A stretch of DNA of 64,000 nucleotides from Capronia americana (lineage: Eukaryota; Ascomycota; Eurotiomycetes; Chaetothyriales; Herpotrichiellaceae), in NCBI GenBank assembly GCA_016110215.1, contig JADWQD010000023.1, positions 124,001 to 188,000 on the forward strand. Direction: 5' to 3'. This document shows, in pieces, positions 22,035 through 32,781 of this stretch. The notes under the pieces were generated by a model, which worked only from the letters and a program-made list of their open reading frames with translations, was not told the origin of the DNA and did not search any database. Position 1 is the first letter of the stretch. The number at the start of each line of letters is the position of its first letter. The translations under genes and the position numbers were made by a program.

Positions 22035-23978
22035 TCAAAATTTCATCAGCTTCCTCAAGCTTTCATCCTGCACTCTGGCACAGTACAAATACCTCTCAGT
22101 CAAGAAATTGGTAACATCCTCGAAAGTCCTGAAGCCAAGCACCTTTACCAACCTGCTGAAGAGCGCGCTGAAAGGTCCATTACCTTCCCCGTTTGCATCC
22201 TGCTGTCCCTCTCCCGGGGTGGCAGGTGATGACACCAAGGATTCTGCGGATGCTGTGGAAACACGCTGAGAGCTAGGTTTGGCGTTGCAAGCCTCGATGT
22301 ACGCACCGACGGAGTATATCCAGAGCATGTCGAACCTCTTTTCGTCCTGTAGGATCTGCCGTTGGACAGCGGGACGCTCGTCCTCTGGGTCATCGCCACT
22401 CGGAAATGGTGGGTCGAGGCGCTTGAGGTTGGCCTCCACCTCGGCGAGGAACATTGTGCTGAACCGGAAGGACGGCAGCTCCGTATAATAGCACTCCTCG
22501 AATATGGCCCTGTCGAAGCACCTCACCGCCAAGCAGAGGATCAAATTGAATGCTGTCGACGAAGTGCCAGATCGGAGCCCGTCATTCCCAGCTTCCGTTT
22601 GGGACATGATGTCCCTGAGATCGCACCAGAGGTAGAGGTTGCGGGCTCGAATGGCAAGCTTGCGCAGGGCCGACCACCGGAACACCCGGTCAGCCATGTC
22701 GTCCTTTGCAGCTGCGAGGGAAAGCTTGACTTCTTCGACATAGAGCAGATCTCGAAGCTCCTTGACAATACTTCTCATTTTGGGTGACATAGCAGAAGGC
22801 TGCTGGGATCTCTCCACTGTGCAGGCGGGAGGGGCGGGAGGAACACGATTGTTGACAGTCAAACTCAGCGTCTGTGGCAGTGATCTTGAGTACTCAGGCC
22901 ATGGTGGAGGATCCCATTCGTCCGGATGGAAGACTGGACGTTGGCGGTTGAACCAAGCGCACGCCACCTGTGAAAAGACCAAAGCCTCGCGTTGAAATGG
23001 TAGCAGGTTCTTGAGGCCTCCCATCATGTCCACCACCATTTTGACACCTACAAAATGTACCTGGGCTGAGGCAACGTCGCCGGAAACAACGCCACATGAG
23101 GAGAGTTGTGCAGAAGCACCCCGGATCTGAGTCAACACGTCTAGACGGCCTGTTTGGCGGTAGTCTTCAAGGAGGTCGCGTAAGCCCTTCACCGCGAATA
23201 TCTTGTGTTTCTCCGCCATTTCCATGGCGTTCCGATCCCGCCGACCCTGGACTTGATATCGAACAGCTCTACTGTAATGAGAATGACTGATGATCGCGTG
23301 GACGACTGGTGACGCATCGAGTATACTGGGCATAATCCTCCACATCTCACCGACTAACCACGCGCGGTTCCCGCGCATAGAGATTTCCCCCGGCCAACAG
23401 ACGTCGATAATGCTTGTTCGATCGTCCTTCACGAGAGAGAGCTCGAAGGCGCTGAAAGGGACGGCGGTAGAATTGAAGGGATCTGAGTTCCCCTTAAACA
23501 GCGGAAGGATCCTCTCCGGTCGCCCAGCTGCAATATTGTATGGATGTTTGCCCGACCCCGTTCCCCGGCAGGGTTTACCACCAACGCGCGCCCGCGAGTG
23601 CCTCTGTACCAGTCGCCATCTATGCACGCCATAGGGCTTTTGGGGAGAATTGCAATTCTGCTCGTGAGCAGGTTCCTCTTCATCGCTTGTTGAGTCGCCG
23701 TTTCGAGGCGTCTTAGCCCCTCCAATCTCCCGCGAGGCTTGATCAGCTCCAAGTTTTCTAGCTGCATGCGCCTGACTAGCAATTGGTTTGCAATGATCAT
23801 TACGGTTCCTCGGGTGACTGGCCCTTGCAGCGTGTGAGAGAATCTGCGCCCTCTGCAATTCCTTACTCCTCGGATCCGTTGCAGAGGGGTATGCATCGAC
23901 GAACAGGAAGCGTTCGGGTCCCGCCATCCAGCCAGGGGACCCATTCAAAAGAAAGGTGATAAGCCTGGACTCGCTCAT
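22035..23978 (-). CDS. Fungal-specific transcription factor-domain protein lacking a zinc cluster
   Basis: Single-exon frame of 647 aa. The N-terminus (RFLFVDAYPSATDPRSKELQ, then SHAARASHPR) matches the basic start of a large Pezizomycotina family of regulators that carry the fungal TF regulatory region without the Zn2Cys6 DNA-binding motif. Next comes the usual pre-domain block (LFKGNSDPFNSTAVPF), then the helical middle region (IIDVCWPGEISMRGNRAWLV). Its biological target cannot be read from sequence. Residues 60-150 are basic and low in hydrophobics. Translation in the alternative frame (23429-23944) has no motif, so the long frame is preferred. Confidence 0.8.
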   Translation of the reverse strand: MSESRLITFLLNGSPGWMAGPERFLFVDAYPSATDPRSKELQRAQILSHAARASHPRNRNDHCKPIASQAHAARKLGADQASREIGGAKTPRNGDSTSDEEEPAHEQNCNSPQKPYGVHRWRLVQRHSRARVGGKPCRGTGSGKHPYNIAAGRPERILPLFKGNSDPFNSTAVPFSAFELSLVKDDRTSIIDVCWPGEISMRGNRAWLVGEMWRIMPSILDASPVVHAIISHSHYSRAVRYQVQGRRDRNAMEMAEKHKIFAVKGLRDLLEDYRQTGRLDVLTQIRGASAQLSSCGVVSGDVASAQVHFVGVKMVVDMMGGLKNLLPFQREALVFSQVACAWFNRQRPVFHPDEWDPPPWPEYSRSLPQTLSLTVNNRVPPAPPACTVERSQQPSAMSPKMRSIVKELRDLLYVEEVKLSLAAAKDDMADRVFRWSALRKLAIRARNLYLWCDLRDIMSQTEAGNDGLRSGTSSTAFNLILCLAVRCFDRAIFEECYYTELPSFRFSTMFLAEVEANLKRLDPPFPSGDDPEDERPAVQRQILQDEKRFDMLWIYSVGAYIEACNAKPSSQRVSTASAESLVSSPATPGEGQQDANGEGNGPFSALFSRLVKVLGFRTFEDVTNFLTERYLYCARVQDESLRKLMKF

Positions 23979-25595
23979 ATACCTGAGGAGTGGTTCCCAG
24001 CTGGCCGACTCGCGAACCTCATCTGCACCATGTTAAGGACGTCCGGGTTTCAAACAACTCGAGAAACAGTGATGCAGGAGGAATGGTGGGAGTGCGAGCT
24101 TGGTTTTAAACTTAATGGACTCCCAACCGGAATTTATCTGGGCGGTGGCAAGTCCGTCTCGTAACGAGAGGATGGTGCGTCAAGGGCAGAATCAGCGACA
24201 TGGTGATGATGAGCTGGGCCAAAGAGTCCTGAAATATGGGCGCCGAGGCTGAGTCAGGCGGGAAGTGCGACGGCTAATGTCCCGTTATTAATGTGAATGG
24301 CTGAACATATATTGAGAAGAGAGATAGAGACATGTCGACAGGGGTGAGCAGGGCATGGCTCCGCGGTGATCGAACAGGGACCATTTTGCATGAGATGATA
24401 CCAAATCCCGATGCTTGCGCCCCGCGTTTGGGTTAATCAGTGAGCCCGTACAAGTCATATCCCGTACTCGTAGAGCTCCAAGAGTCGGGACCGCGTTGAA
24501 GAACGAATCAAATCGCAATCGGGGTCTGATCGGGCTCCTGTGCTTGGAATCGAACAGAAGGGCTTCCAGCTCGCACAGAGACAAACCGATCAAAGGCAGA
24601 TAGATGGAAGAGCATATTCATTTTTGCCGACTGTGGTAGTTGCTCGATCCGAGAGAAGCTCCATGCAGGCGGGCAAGTGCGTCAGCATCGCTGTCTAACA
24701 AGCTGAAGCAAGAGCTTCTACGGCCATGCCATTGTGTTGAAGGTGATCTGTCGAGTTGGTCGACGAGGATCTTGCAGGTGCACGAGTCTGACTAATTTGC
24801 AAAGCAGTGGATTCTTGGCTCGCCTCAATGATGATTAAGCAAAACTTGCGGGGTAATGGGTGGTGGATGATCGGGCTGAGGAAGCTGATCGGCCTGCCTA
24901 TGTACTTGCGAAAGTACGCAGGAGGTAATCCGCGGCCTGCTCGCTCTCCCGCCGCATCTTGGTCGTGGATTGGCCGAGCTCCCGTCCATGTGCACAAGGA
25001 TCGTTGTCGTCGGAACGCCTGAGCTCTGCACAAGAGCAAATGTGGTAGAAACCCTCAATCCAGACTGGTTGGAAGAGGCCATTTCGTGCCGGTCAGGCAA
25101 TCACTGCCATCGTGACGCCCCCTTGCAAACTCCAAGCTGCAGCAGGGTAGAAAAGAGTGCAGAACAAGACATACAACCCGTCGGTGCAGGGTTATTCAAC
25201 AAGTATGAAGACTGGGCGGGAAACCGAAAACATGCTATCCACACTCCTTATGAGGAAGAGGCATTTTTGAACGCGTCGTCGAAAATACAACACGCTGGAA
25301 CCTTTTTATAATTAGAAGCCTGAGAAGCGAGGCACTACATACCTAGTCAATTGCGCCCTCGATGGCGGTGCTGGTGAGCCTTGTTGCCATCACTTCCAAG
25401 ACCGAGCAGGACACCTCTTCGCATTAGGCTGCTTGCCGCGAACGTCGTCCCTCCCCCGTCTGTCGTCGTTGACATCTATCATGGGCGAGACTGCCAGCGA
25501 GCAACAAGGGACGGCTGTTTGTGAGAGGGTCAACTGGAACCACAACGTACTGACCTTACGGAGACTTCCTCCAATACTATCCCCAGCGACGACAT
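23979..25595. other. Intergenic region, no confident gene
   Basis: 1.6 kb upstream of the TF-domain gene and downstream of PRP40. A plus frame at 24970-25311 (113 codons) lacks a start context and homology. A TTCGATTCC-like string on the minus strand (about 24545-24553) has no tRNA folding around it. Confidence 0.55.
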
Positions 25596-27942
25596 TCAAT
25601 CCTCCTCAATTTCTCCCTCCTCCGACCCCGAGTGCACCCCAGCTGGCTCGGGGACCTGCTGGAGATTCTCCTTTTCTTTCTTCGCACTGGAAGGTTCCGG
25701 GGTCTTAGTCTTCGCCCTCTCACGCGACCGTGATCTCCTCTCACGACGATATCGTTTGGCACTACGCCGGCCACTCTCGACGCTCTCCTCACTCTCCTCC
25801 CGTCGTCGTCGGCGATCGCTGCCGGTAACGCTCCGTGACTCCTCGCCGTAGTTGAGTTCGTCTCTGCTGCTACGAGGTTCCGCTCGTGTGCGATACAAAC
25901 GTTCACGGTCGGCTTCGCGATCACGCCGCTCCCGGTCGTAGCCACTGAGGTGCCGTGGTGGAGGAGTGCGATCACGAACAAGACGCCCGTGTCGTTCGTC
26001 TCGGTCCCTATGATCGCGAACCGAAGGTGGGGGGCTGAATCCGCTCGTTTTGCGGTACTGCTTCTCCCGGGCAGCTTGAGCTTTCCGACGGTCTTCCTCA
26101 TAGGCATCGGGCTCCGGTGACTTGGAGATTCGACTGTACCTGCTTTCCCTATGGCCGTTGCGGTAGTCTCGATCATCTGTACGCCGCGAGTGTCTTCGGT
26201 CTCGGTCCTTTTCAGCGTCTTCTTCCTTCTCCTTGAGTCGCTTGATCACCTTGTCATATGCGGATTTTCTCAGATCCTCATCCTCGATGGCACGATACTC
26301 GTCTGTCTTCTCCACTCGCGGCTTAACATCCTCCCAAGAGTCAGTTATACGCACCGGAGGTTCAAGATGCTTGATGCGTGAGCGAAGAGCATCGACCGCT
26401 CTGCGCTGATGGCGGTCTGCTGCGTGCTTCTCGTCCTCGCTTCGTCGTACGACCTTGTCGTGCAGTCGCTGGAAGATGAGCTGAAGAACATCTCGATTGA
26501 TAGGGGCTGTTCGTCGATCAGTAAGCATGACATCAAGGAATTCATCGAAAGAAGTTCTAGGTGTCACTTCATATCGCTTGTCCTGCCAAGTAATCAGCCA
26601 AAGTCCAAAATTGCCGAGGGGGCTGCCAACATACCTCGAGAACATCATATACGTCGTTCCGTCTGCCCCTCAGTGCCCTTTCTTCTTCCTCGACCAGATC
26701 CCAGAACAAGTCCAACGGTGTCGATCCAGCCTGACCCAGCATTGCAACATACCTCGGGTCCTCCTCGATCTCAGGCAGTATGGTCATCCATTTGGTACCG
26801 GCAGTGATTTTGCCTTGGCTGCGCAAGCTCTGCAGTAGTTCCATGAAGCTATCACGGTTCTGCCGCTCGCGCCGAGCCTTGGTGGCCTTTTGCTGCTGAC
26901 GTGCATCATTGAAGGTTCTTTCGAGGGATTTGATGTGATTCTCAAAGGCCGTCAAAACATCTGACTTACTCAGAAGCTTGAATTTGTCATCAGACTGAAT
27001 CCGCTCGTTATTCTGAAGAACCTCCTGTGCTTGCGACCATCGAGTGTAAGGCTCGAGATCGAGCGCGTCGAGAATTGCAGCCAGGTCATCCAGAGCTGAT
27101 CTACGGGCAGCGGCTTCCTGCTCAACGTGCTGTTTCTTAAGCTCGACAATGTATTCTTCGAAAAGTTGCTTACGCTCATCTTCGTTGTCTGTCGAACGGA
27201 ACACCGTCTCGCCCTCAATGATAGGTCGGATCGTCTTCCATCGGCTGTAATGCTTGATCTCGGGATGTGTCCTCAACATGTTTCCAAAATCTGTGCGTAG
27301 CTTAGCCAGTCTTTCTTTGGCCCTTTCTCGTTCTTGTTGGCGAACCTCGACCGCGTATTTCTCGAATGCCGCTTTTCGGTCCTTCGGGTCCTTCAATGCT
27401 CTGTACTGGGGATCCTTGATTGTCGCACGCATAGTCTGTTCCCAGGTCCAGTCCGGCTGCACGTTTGATCGGCGCAAGAGTTTCATGAAAGCAGCCTCCG
27501 CCTCTTCGAAGCTCGAGTAGTCCGGAACGACTTCCTTGGCGATGGGTGGCACGGTGATTCCATTCTCGGTACGCGGTCTCTCGAAGGGGGTATGATCGTC
27601 GCGCTCGCGGTACGATTGAAGCGCAGTACTGCCACCGGCGACGAAGGCGGGCGGCTGCTGCATCGGCTTGGGTGGAAGTTGGACCGAGTTCAGGGCGTCT
27701 CGATACTGCTGCGGCATCTCCCATGTCGTCTGCTTTGTCTCCGTATTTGAGTAGTATTTTCGGCCGTCCGGAGTGCTGTGTTCTTTCCACGGCTGAGCCG
27801 AAAGGGCCTTCTCGATCGGAGTCATGAGCTCGGTAGGCTTGGTCCATCGTGTCTCTTTCGTGACGGTGTGGTAAAAGTAGGTGCGCCCATCTGGAGCGCG
27901 TGCCTCGCGCCACGGGCCCGGCGTCGGAGGCAGGCCGTTCAT
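25596..27942 (-). CDS. PRP40: Pre-mRNA-processing protein Prp40 (U1 snRNP), 2 exons
   Basis: Exons 27942-26635 and 26582-25596 (764 aa) are joined over a 52-nt intron (gtatgt...gcag); the splice gives VYDVLE-DKRYEVTPRTSF. Two WW domains lie at the N-terminus: W11 to W33 (PWREARAPDG...TRWTKP) and W51 to W73 (PWKEHSTPDG...TTWEMP). A run of FF domains follows (FMKLLRRSNVQPDWTWEQTM; RKAAFEKYAVEVRQ; RTDFGNMLRTHPEIKHYSRW). The C-terminal 200 residues are an Arg/Asp/Glu/Ser-rich tail. Prp40 bridges the 5' splice site (U1) and branch-point proteins in early spliceosomes and binds the RNA polymerase II CTD. The tail is longer than in budding yeast, as is normal in filamentous fungi and animals. Confidence 0.95.
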
Positions 27943-28562
27943 CTTGGTGGCAAGGCTAACGAGAAGAAGAGACTGTGCCGATAAAGAGGAGACGGCGCGA
28001 CTAGACCCAGGGAGTTCGAAGCTGGAAGTGCCGACAGATGCTGGAGGGACAGAATAGGAGCGAGAAAGGCGCAGATAATTTGGTTGCCAAGAGAACGTAG
28101 AATCACGTCCAGCTCACCCTCCTTCGGGACGAGGGTGACGCCGCCCTGTGCTCACCCCGGTCACACCCGCGTCAGGGGGACCCGAGGTGAGCTGGGGGCT
28201 GTCACCCGTGTCTCATCTTTCGTGGGGGCCGTGACGTCTTATAGGCTTTAGGATAATTGAACTTATAGAATACTGTATAATAAAAAGATTAAATCCCGAA
28301 ATAGTGGAAAGGAGTAAAGGTAATTTATAGAAGAACGGAATACCTCGCGTTCTTAGTGTATTAATAATGCACAGTACTGTACGATCTGCTAGCAACTGTT
28401 GAATTTATCAAAACTAAAGCTTGCCTCTACTTTTCGGCCAAGACTATTCCCCCAGGCTCACGCCGCTGATTCCTGGCCATTCTGCTACTACTTATAATCC
28501 GTGCAAGAGCCGACAAATCCCACCACCCAGAACCGCAAAGTCCACCGGTCGAATGAATGCGT
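27943..28562. other. PRP40 promoter: GGTGA/TCACC-rich inverted repeats next to an AT-rich patch
   Basis: 28108-28205 is GC-rich. It carries a local hairpin (CACCCTC...GAGGGTG) and distant AGCTCACC/GGTGAGCT arms. 28235-28400 turns sharply AT- and TpA-rich. No gene is supported. Confidence 0.55.
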
Positions 28563-28909
28563 TCATTTCGCCCAACCGCCAATACCTGCCAGATCTTGCT
28601 CAGTGTCTTTGTTCTTCAGGGAGTCGGATCTCTTGTCGGCGCGCTTCAAGATTGGTTTGTTAGCTTGATCGCCGGTGTTCGAAGACTGTGCAATGGCTGA
28701 GGTGCCACGCTTTTCGTTTTGCTGGCGATTGGACATTTCGCCAGGCTTGAAATCTCCTTCCACCAACATTAGTATTGCGGTCCCAGAAAAGGAACGTGAT
28801 ACTGACCGTTGCAGGCAATCATCTTGGCATGCTCATAATCGCTGTGTTGTCGATTGAGTCCTGCGATGAGTTTGTTGATGCCGGAAACGTCTACTGATTT
28901 TGGTGCCAT
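28563..28909 (-). CDS. Small conserved-looking hypothetical protein (98 aa), 2 exons
   Basis: Exons 28909-28807 and 28756-28563 are joined over a 50-nt intron (gtcagt, branch-like actaat, acceptor gaag); the splice completes a Gly codon (MIACNG-DFKPGEM). The protein starts MAPKSVDVSGINKLIAGLNR, is charged and Q/N/K-rich and ends DLAGIGGWAK. No signal peptide, membrane span or known domain is seen. It lies tandem to PRP40 on the same strand. The gene is supported by a clean ATG, intron signals and exact frame closure, but the protein is short and unrecognised. Confidence 0.6.
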
Positions 28910-29054
28910 GATTTTTTTCGAGTTGCACTGGAGCTGTCTTCCCTGGAGTCTTGTGAAGATGTGAATTGTGTCGACTCCCAGGTCGCTACCCTTACCTCTT
29001 TAAGTACTCAAGATGTTCACATAGTGACCGCAGTCATGATTCTGAGGAGGCTCG

Positions 29055-29293
29055 TCCGGTGAAGGCACTGAACAGAACTTGTCATCCGGTGTATGCAAAG
29101 ATAAGAGGTCGTCGTTCGGTGAGGGTACGAAGTGGAAGTCGCGGTCCGGTGAGCATAGAGTTCGGGCTCGTTGTCCGGCGAGAGCACCTATTGAAACCCG
29201 TTATCCGGTGAGCAAAGAAATTGGAACACGTCGTCAGGCACACCAACAGGTTGAAACATCTCGTGCGACGGATGAAATAACGGTGATGTTCTC
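29055..29293 (+). repeat. Degenerate 30-bp tandem repeat, 7-8 copies
   Basis: A TCCGGTGAG-like core recurs at 29055, 29085, 29115, 29145, 29174, 29204 and 29234, with a weak eighth copy at 29264. Spacing is 30, 30, 30, 29, 30, 30 and 30 nt. The second half of the unit is looser, often with TTGGAAC/TTGAAAC before a CGT. The period is a multiple of three. The frame reading CCG-GTG has no stop in any copy except for a phase change caused by the 29-nt copy. Confidence 0.85.
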
Positions 29294-29578
29294 CTTTTAA
29301 TATGAAAGTGACAGGTTGAGAACCTTGGTTATCGTGTTTGGACGTAGCGTCCTGAAAATTCGCTCATACGGTGTGTACGTATCCAAGCGAGTCTGTCGTT
29401 CCATCAAAGTGATTTCGGTGCTAAAAGGTTAAGGCAGCGTTTTGTAGCTTGACCGGGTGAGTCGATGCTTCGAATAAAGTGGCTTGATTTTGCCCACACA
29501 CCGTATGGAACTCTGGGCGTGTGAGCCTGATATCAGTCTTCGGTCTTGTCCATGATGCGTGGTAGAAACAGTTAGGGC

Positions 29579-29602
29579 AATGGCAATGACAATGGCAATG
29601 AC
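29579..29602 (+). repeat. Exact duplication of a 12-mer (AATGGCAATGAC)
   Basis: Two exact head-to-tail copies, with a partial CAAT unit on the left side, lie in the intergenic repeat-bearing region. Confidence 0.85.
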
Positions 29603-30180
29603 ATAACACGCCCACAATCCTGCACAAAGAGCCAGGCATCATCGTGACGCTCGAGCTGGTCGAAGATGGATACACGAAGGGATGTCGATACTCTGCATTG
29701 ACCCCAGGTCGATTTGATGACCTGATGAGCATTAGCCATCCGGTGAGCAGGAGGCTGCGTGAAAAGGGACAGGAGAAGGTGCTTTTACACGTCCGCTTCG
29801 AGCAGTCCGTACGGTGAGAGAGGCTCGGGTCGTTAATTCTTACTGCGATCGTTGGATCTGAACTTGCCAGCGTGGCTGCGCTGTGTCATTCGCCGCGTGG
29901 CCACCGGATGGTGTCAGGCATGCGTGGTTCAGCAGGATGCATCACCACATTCGAGACGTGGCAACTTGGTCTGTGGTCAGTCCAGTCGGTGAAGCAAAGT
30001 TGACCAAAACAGAAGGAGCAGCTGTCTACGGAGTACTACCAGTGTGTTGGTAAAACGAGCAAATTGTGAAACAAATAACTGTTGCCTTAGCTAGACCTGA
30101 ACAACGTTAGATCGCGGCAAATGTTGACCGGCCGGGGGTCCGTGCCGTACCCCAGGCAGTTCCAACAGACTAAACCCTAT

Positions 30181-30198
30181 TGAGCGCGTAAACGCTCA
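30181..30198. promoter_or_regulatory. Palindrome TGAGCG-N6-CGCTCA in the amidase promoter
   Basis: A perfect 6-bp inverted repeat with a 6-nt spacer lies 138 nt upstream of the amidase ATG. It could be a regulator site; this is inference only. Confidence 0.35.
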
Positions 30199-30335
30199 CC
30201 GGTCGAGCCCTGCAGTAGTCGACTGCCTAGCTATTGGGTTCCACTTTTGGGACAACTTTGTTTGCTTGTGATCAGTATAGACATCTGTGCTTCGTACAAC
30301 AGCTGCATGTGCATCCATCATCGTGTCCGTTCGCA

Positions 30336-32673
30336 ATGGCGAGAAGTCGATCGTTTATTTCAAGACTGCTCCCAGCGATGAGGACGACATCTATCGTTCT
30401 GTTCCTTAGCCTTTCAGTCTGGCTCGTTGTAGGGACACCGTTATTCGGTATGCGGACTCCAGTACCATCGCGGCATGCAAGACCATGGCAACAGGTTGTC
30501 GCCGAAAAAAGAATCGAAAACTTCGCCAAGATTCCTCTCGACTGGCGGCTCAAGCCAGAAATCATCGATGAGAGCAAGAAGCAAAAAAGCATCGCAGGAT
30601 CATTCATCGAAAGCTTAATCGATACTCAAACCAACCACATAACCAACCTTGACCCTGTCGAAATCGTCAAGTCGACAACGACTGGCAAACTGTCGGCACT
30701 GGAAGTGACCAAGGCCTTTTGCAATCGTGCTGCGATCGCTCATCAGCTGGTATGTAACTCCAGATGTCGCCCCGAACGCTTTGTAACAAGCCCGCAGAAT
30801 GCAAATCTCCTGGAGCTCAATTTCGATGCTGCGCTTGCGCGGGCTCGGCAGCTTGACGAGTACTTCCAGGCCCATGGTAAGCCTGTGGGGCCTTTACACG
30901 GCCTTCCTGTCTCATTGAAGGATCAATTTCATATCAGAGGACTTGACACCTCAATGGGCTATGTTGGCTGGATTGGCAAGGACAGACCGGTGGAGAGTGA
31001 GCTCATACTGGATCTGTATGAGCTGGGGGCGATTCCAATCGCGAAGGTGAATGGTCCACGCCGTTTTCTCAAGCTCAGAAATGCTGACTACTTCAGACCA
31101 GCAACATGCAAACTCTCTGGGTAAGTGCCAAACGGCAACTCTTGAGCGTGCTAGAGTTCGGACAGAATCTGACCTTGATACTGCGCAGTTTGGAGAAACT
31201 AACAACAACATTTGTGGGTATAACTGGAATCCTCACGTGCAGACTCTGTCGAGCGGAGGCTCCTCTGGGGGAGAGGCTGCCTTTCAGGCACTCAGGGGCA
31301 GTGCCATCGGCTTTGGCACCGATATTGGTATCTTACCTCGGAAGTGCAAACACAGATCTCTCGACTAAGCTTGATGCAGGTGGCTCTGTTTCTATTCCCT
31401 CATCTTTCAACGGCATTTACAGCATCAAACCTTCCTACGGTCGCATATCCACGAAGAACATGGCTAACAGTGTACGTCTCGCACGAAAATCCCCTCGTTT
31501 CAAATCGCGTCACGCACTAACCACGAGATTTCTCATCTAGTCGCCTGGCCAGGTCGTCATACAAACCGTGGTCGGCATCATGGCGCCTTCTCTTGGTGCC
31601 GTCCGGTTGATGTTCCAATCTCTCATGGCTTCTCAGCCGTGGCTTCGCGATCCTGACGTTCTGCCACTTCCCTGGCGATCTCATCTGGAATATGACACAA
31701 ACAAAGGTGGAGGTGGACCACTAAAACTGTCTTTTGGTCTAATGGAAACTGATGGCATGGTCTCACCACATCCACCCATTCGACGTGCTCTGAGGACTGC
31801 CACTGAAGCACTAAGGCATGCAGGGCACGAGATCATACCGTGGGATCCACCCTTGCATGAGGAGTCTGCAAAGATCCACGTGGGTGAGATCGACCTTTGC
31901 TCCTGAAAATAACTAATCATCTTCAAAAGCCTGCTTTCACCAATGCAGACGGCGGTATCGATGTTGTCGAACAAATCAGATTGTCTGGCGAACCTTTGGT
32001 CCCTCAGCTCCATGAGTATTTTGAAGAGGCCCCTTTCGAGCCGATGCCTTTACTCGATTTCTACAACATATCGCTATGGCTGAAAGACTACCGGAACAGG
32101 TACAACGACTATTGGACCTCAACGGTTAACCTCACTGGCACAGGTACCATCTTCTCCGCCAGGTGGACCGACAGCCAGCAGCCCATGCTGACCTAGTGTC
32201 TCAGGTCGATCGGTTGATGCCGTACTCCTACCTGTCGCTCCGCATGCGGCCGTGATTCCGGGCAAGTATTACCATTATAGTAAGTTGGCGTTGCAGCTTT
32301 CAGAGGTGTTCGAAGGCTGATCTTACACGTGTTATAGCATACACCAGCATCATGAACGTTTTGGACTACACCACCATTGTGATTCCCATAACGACAGCAA
32401 GCGCCAAGATCGACGTCTTTGACAAGGACTACAAAGCCTTGAACGAAAAGGACAAGACGAACTGGGAAGCGTGTAAGTTTGGTCTCCTTCCCCACTGCTG
32501 TTGAGATTTTGTTCTGACCGGTTTGCACAACAGATGACGCCAACAAATATGATGGTGCTCCTGCGGCAATACAGCTTATGGGACGTCGGCTGGATGAAGA
32601 GAGACTTCTGTCGATTGCTCAAATTCTGGTGAAGGCTTTGGAGGAATACCAAGCCAAAAAGTTAGCCTCGTGA
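30336..32673 (+). CDS. Secretory amidase-signature hydrolase (acetamidase/FAAH type), 10 exons
   Basis: Exons: 30336-30749, 30798-31046, 31097-31120, 31189-31327, 31380-31471, 31541-31879, 31930-32143, 32205-32279, 32338-32472 and 32534-32673 (606 aa). The Ser-cisSer-Lys triad is visible: Lys179 in PVSLKDQF, Ser254 in LSSGGSSGGE and Ser278 in GTDIGGSVSIPS, with the family's 24-residue Ser-Ser spacing. Residues 16-34 (RTTSIVLFLSLSVWLVVG) form a signal peptide or anchor, unusual for acetamidases, so it may act in the secretory path or outside the cell. These enzymes hydrolyse amides to a carboxylate and ammonia. Exon 3 has only 24 nt. The intron 6 boundary (donor gtgggt at 31880) has an alternative (gtgaga), so residues near there are less sure. 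The downstream kinase-like gene is convergent, 108 bp away. Confidence 0.88.
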
Positions 32674-32781
32674 CGTGTGTCACTACACTTGAATAGTGGG
32701 GTTCAAGACGATGGTCCATGAGCTGTTATTGTTGATAGTCAATTGTCGGAGCTGATAGCTTCCTGGAGACTGGCAACAACT

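Larger units (their letters stand above)
28910..30335. other. Repeat-bearing intergenic region upstream of the amidase
   Basis: 1.4 kb without a confirmed gene. It holds a 30-bp-period array (29055-29293), scattered single CGGTGAG-type relatives (near 29740, 29812 and 29988), a duplicated dodecamer (29579-29602), one TACGGAGTA (30027-30035) and a small palindrome (30181-30198). Confidence 0.6.

Noticed and set aside
24288..24593. Possible tRNA on the minus strand around a TTCGATTCC string
   Set aside because: The flanking bases do not form a T-stem or an acceptor stem.
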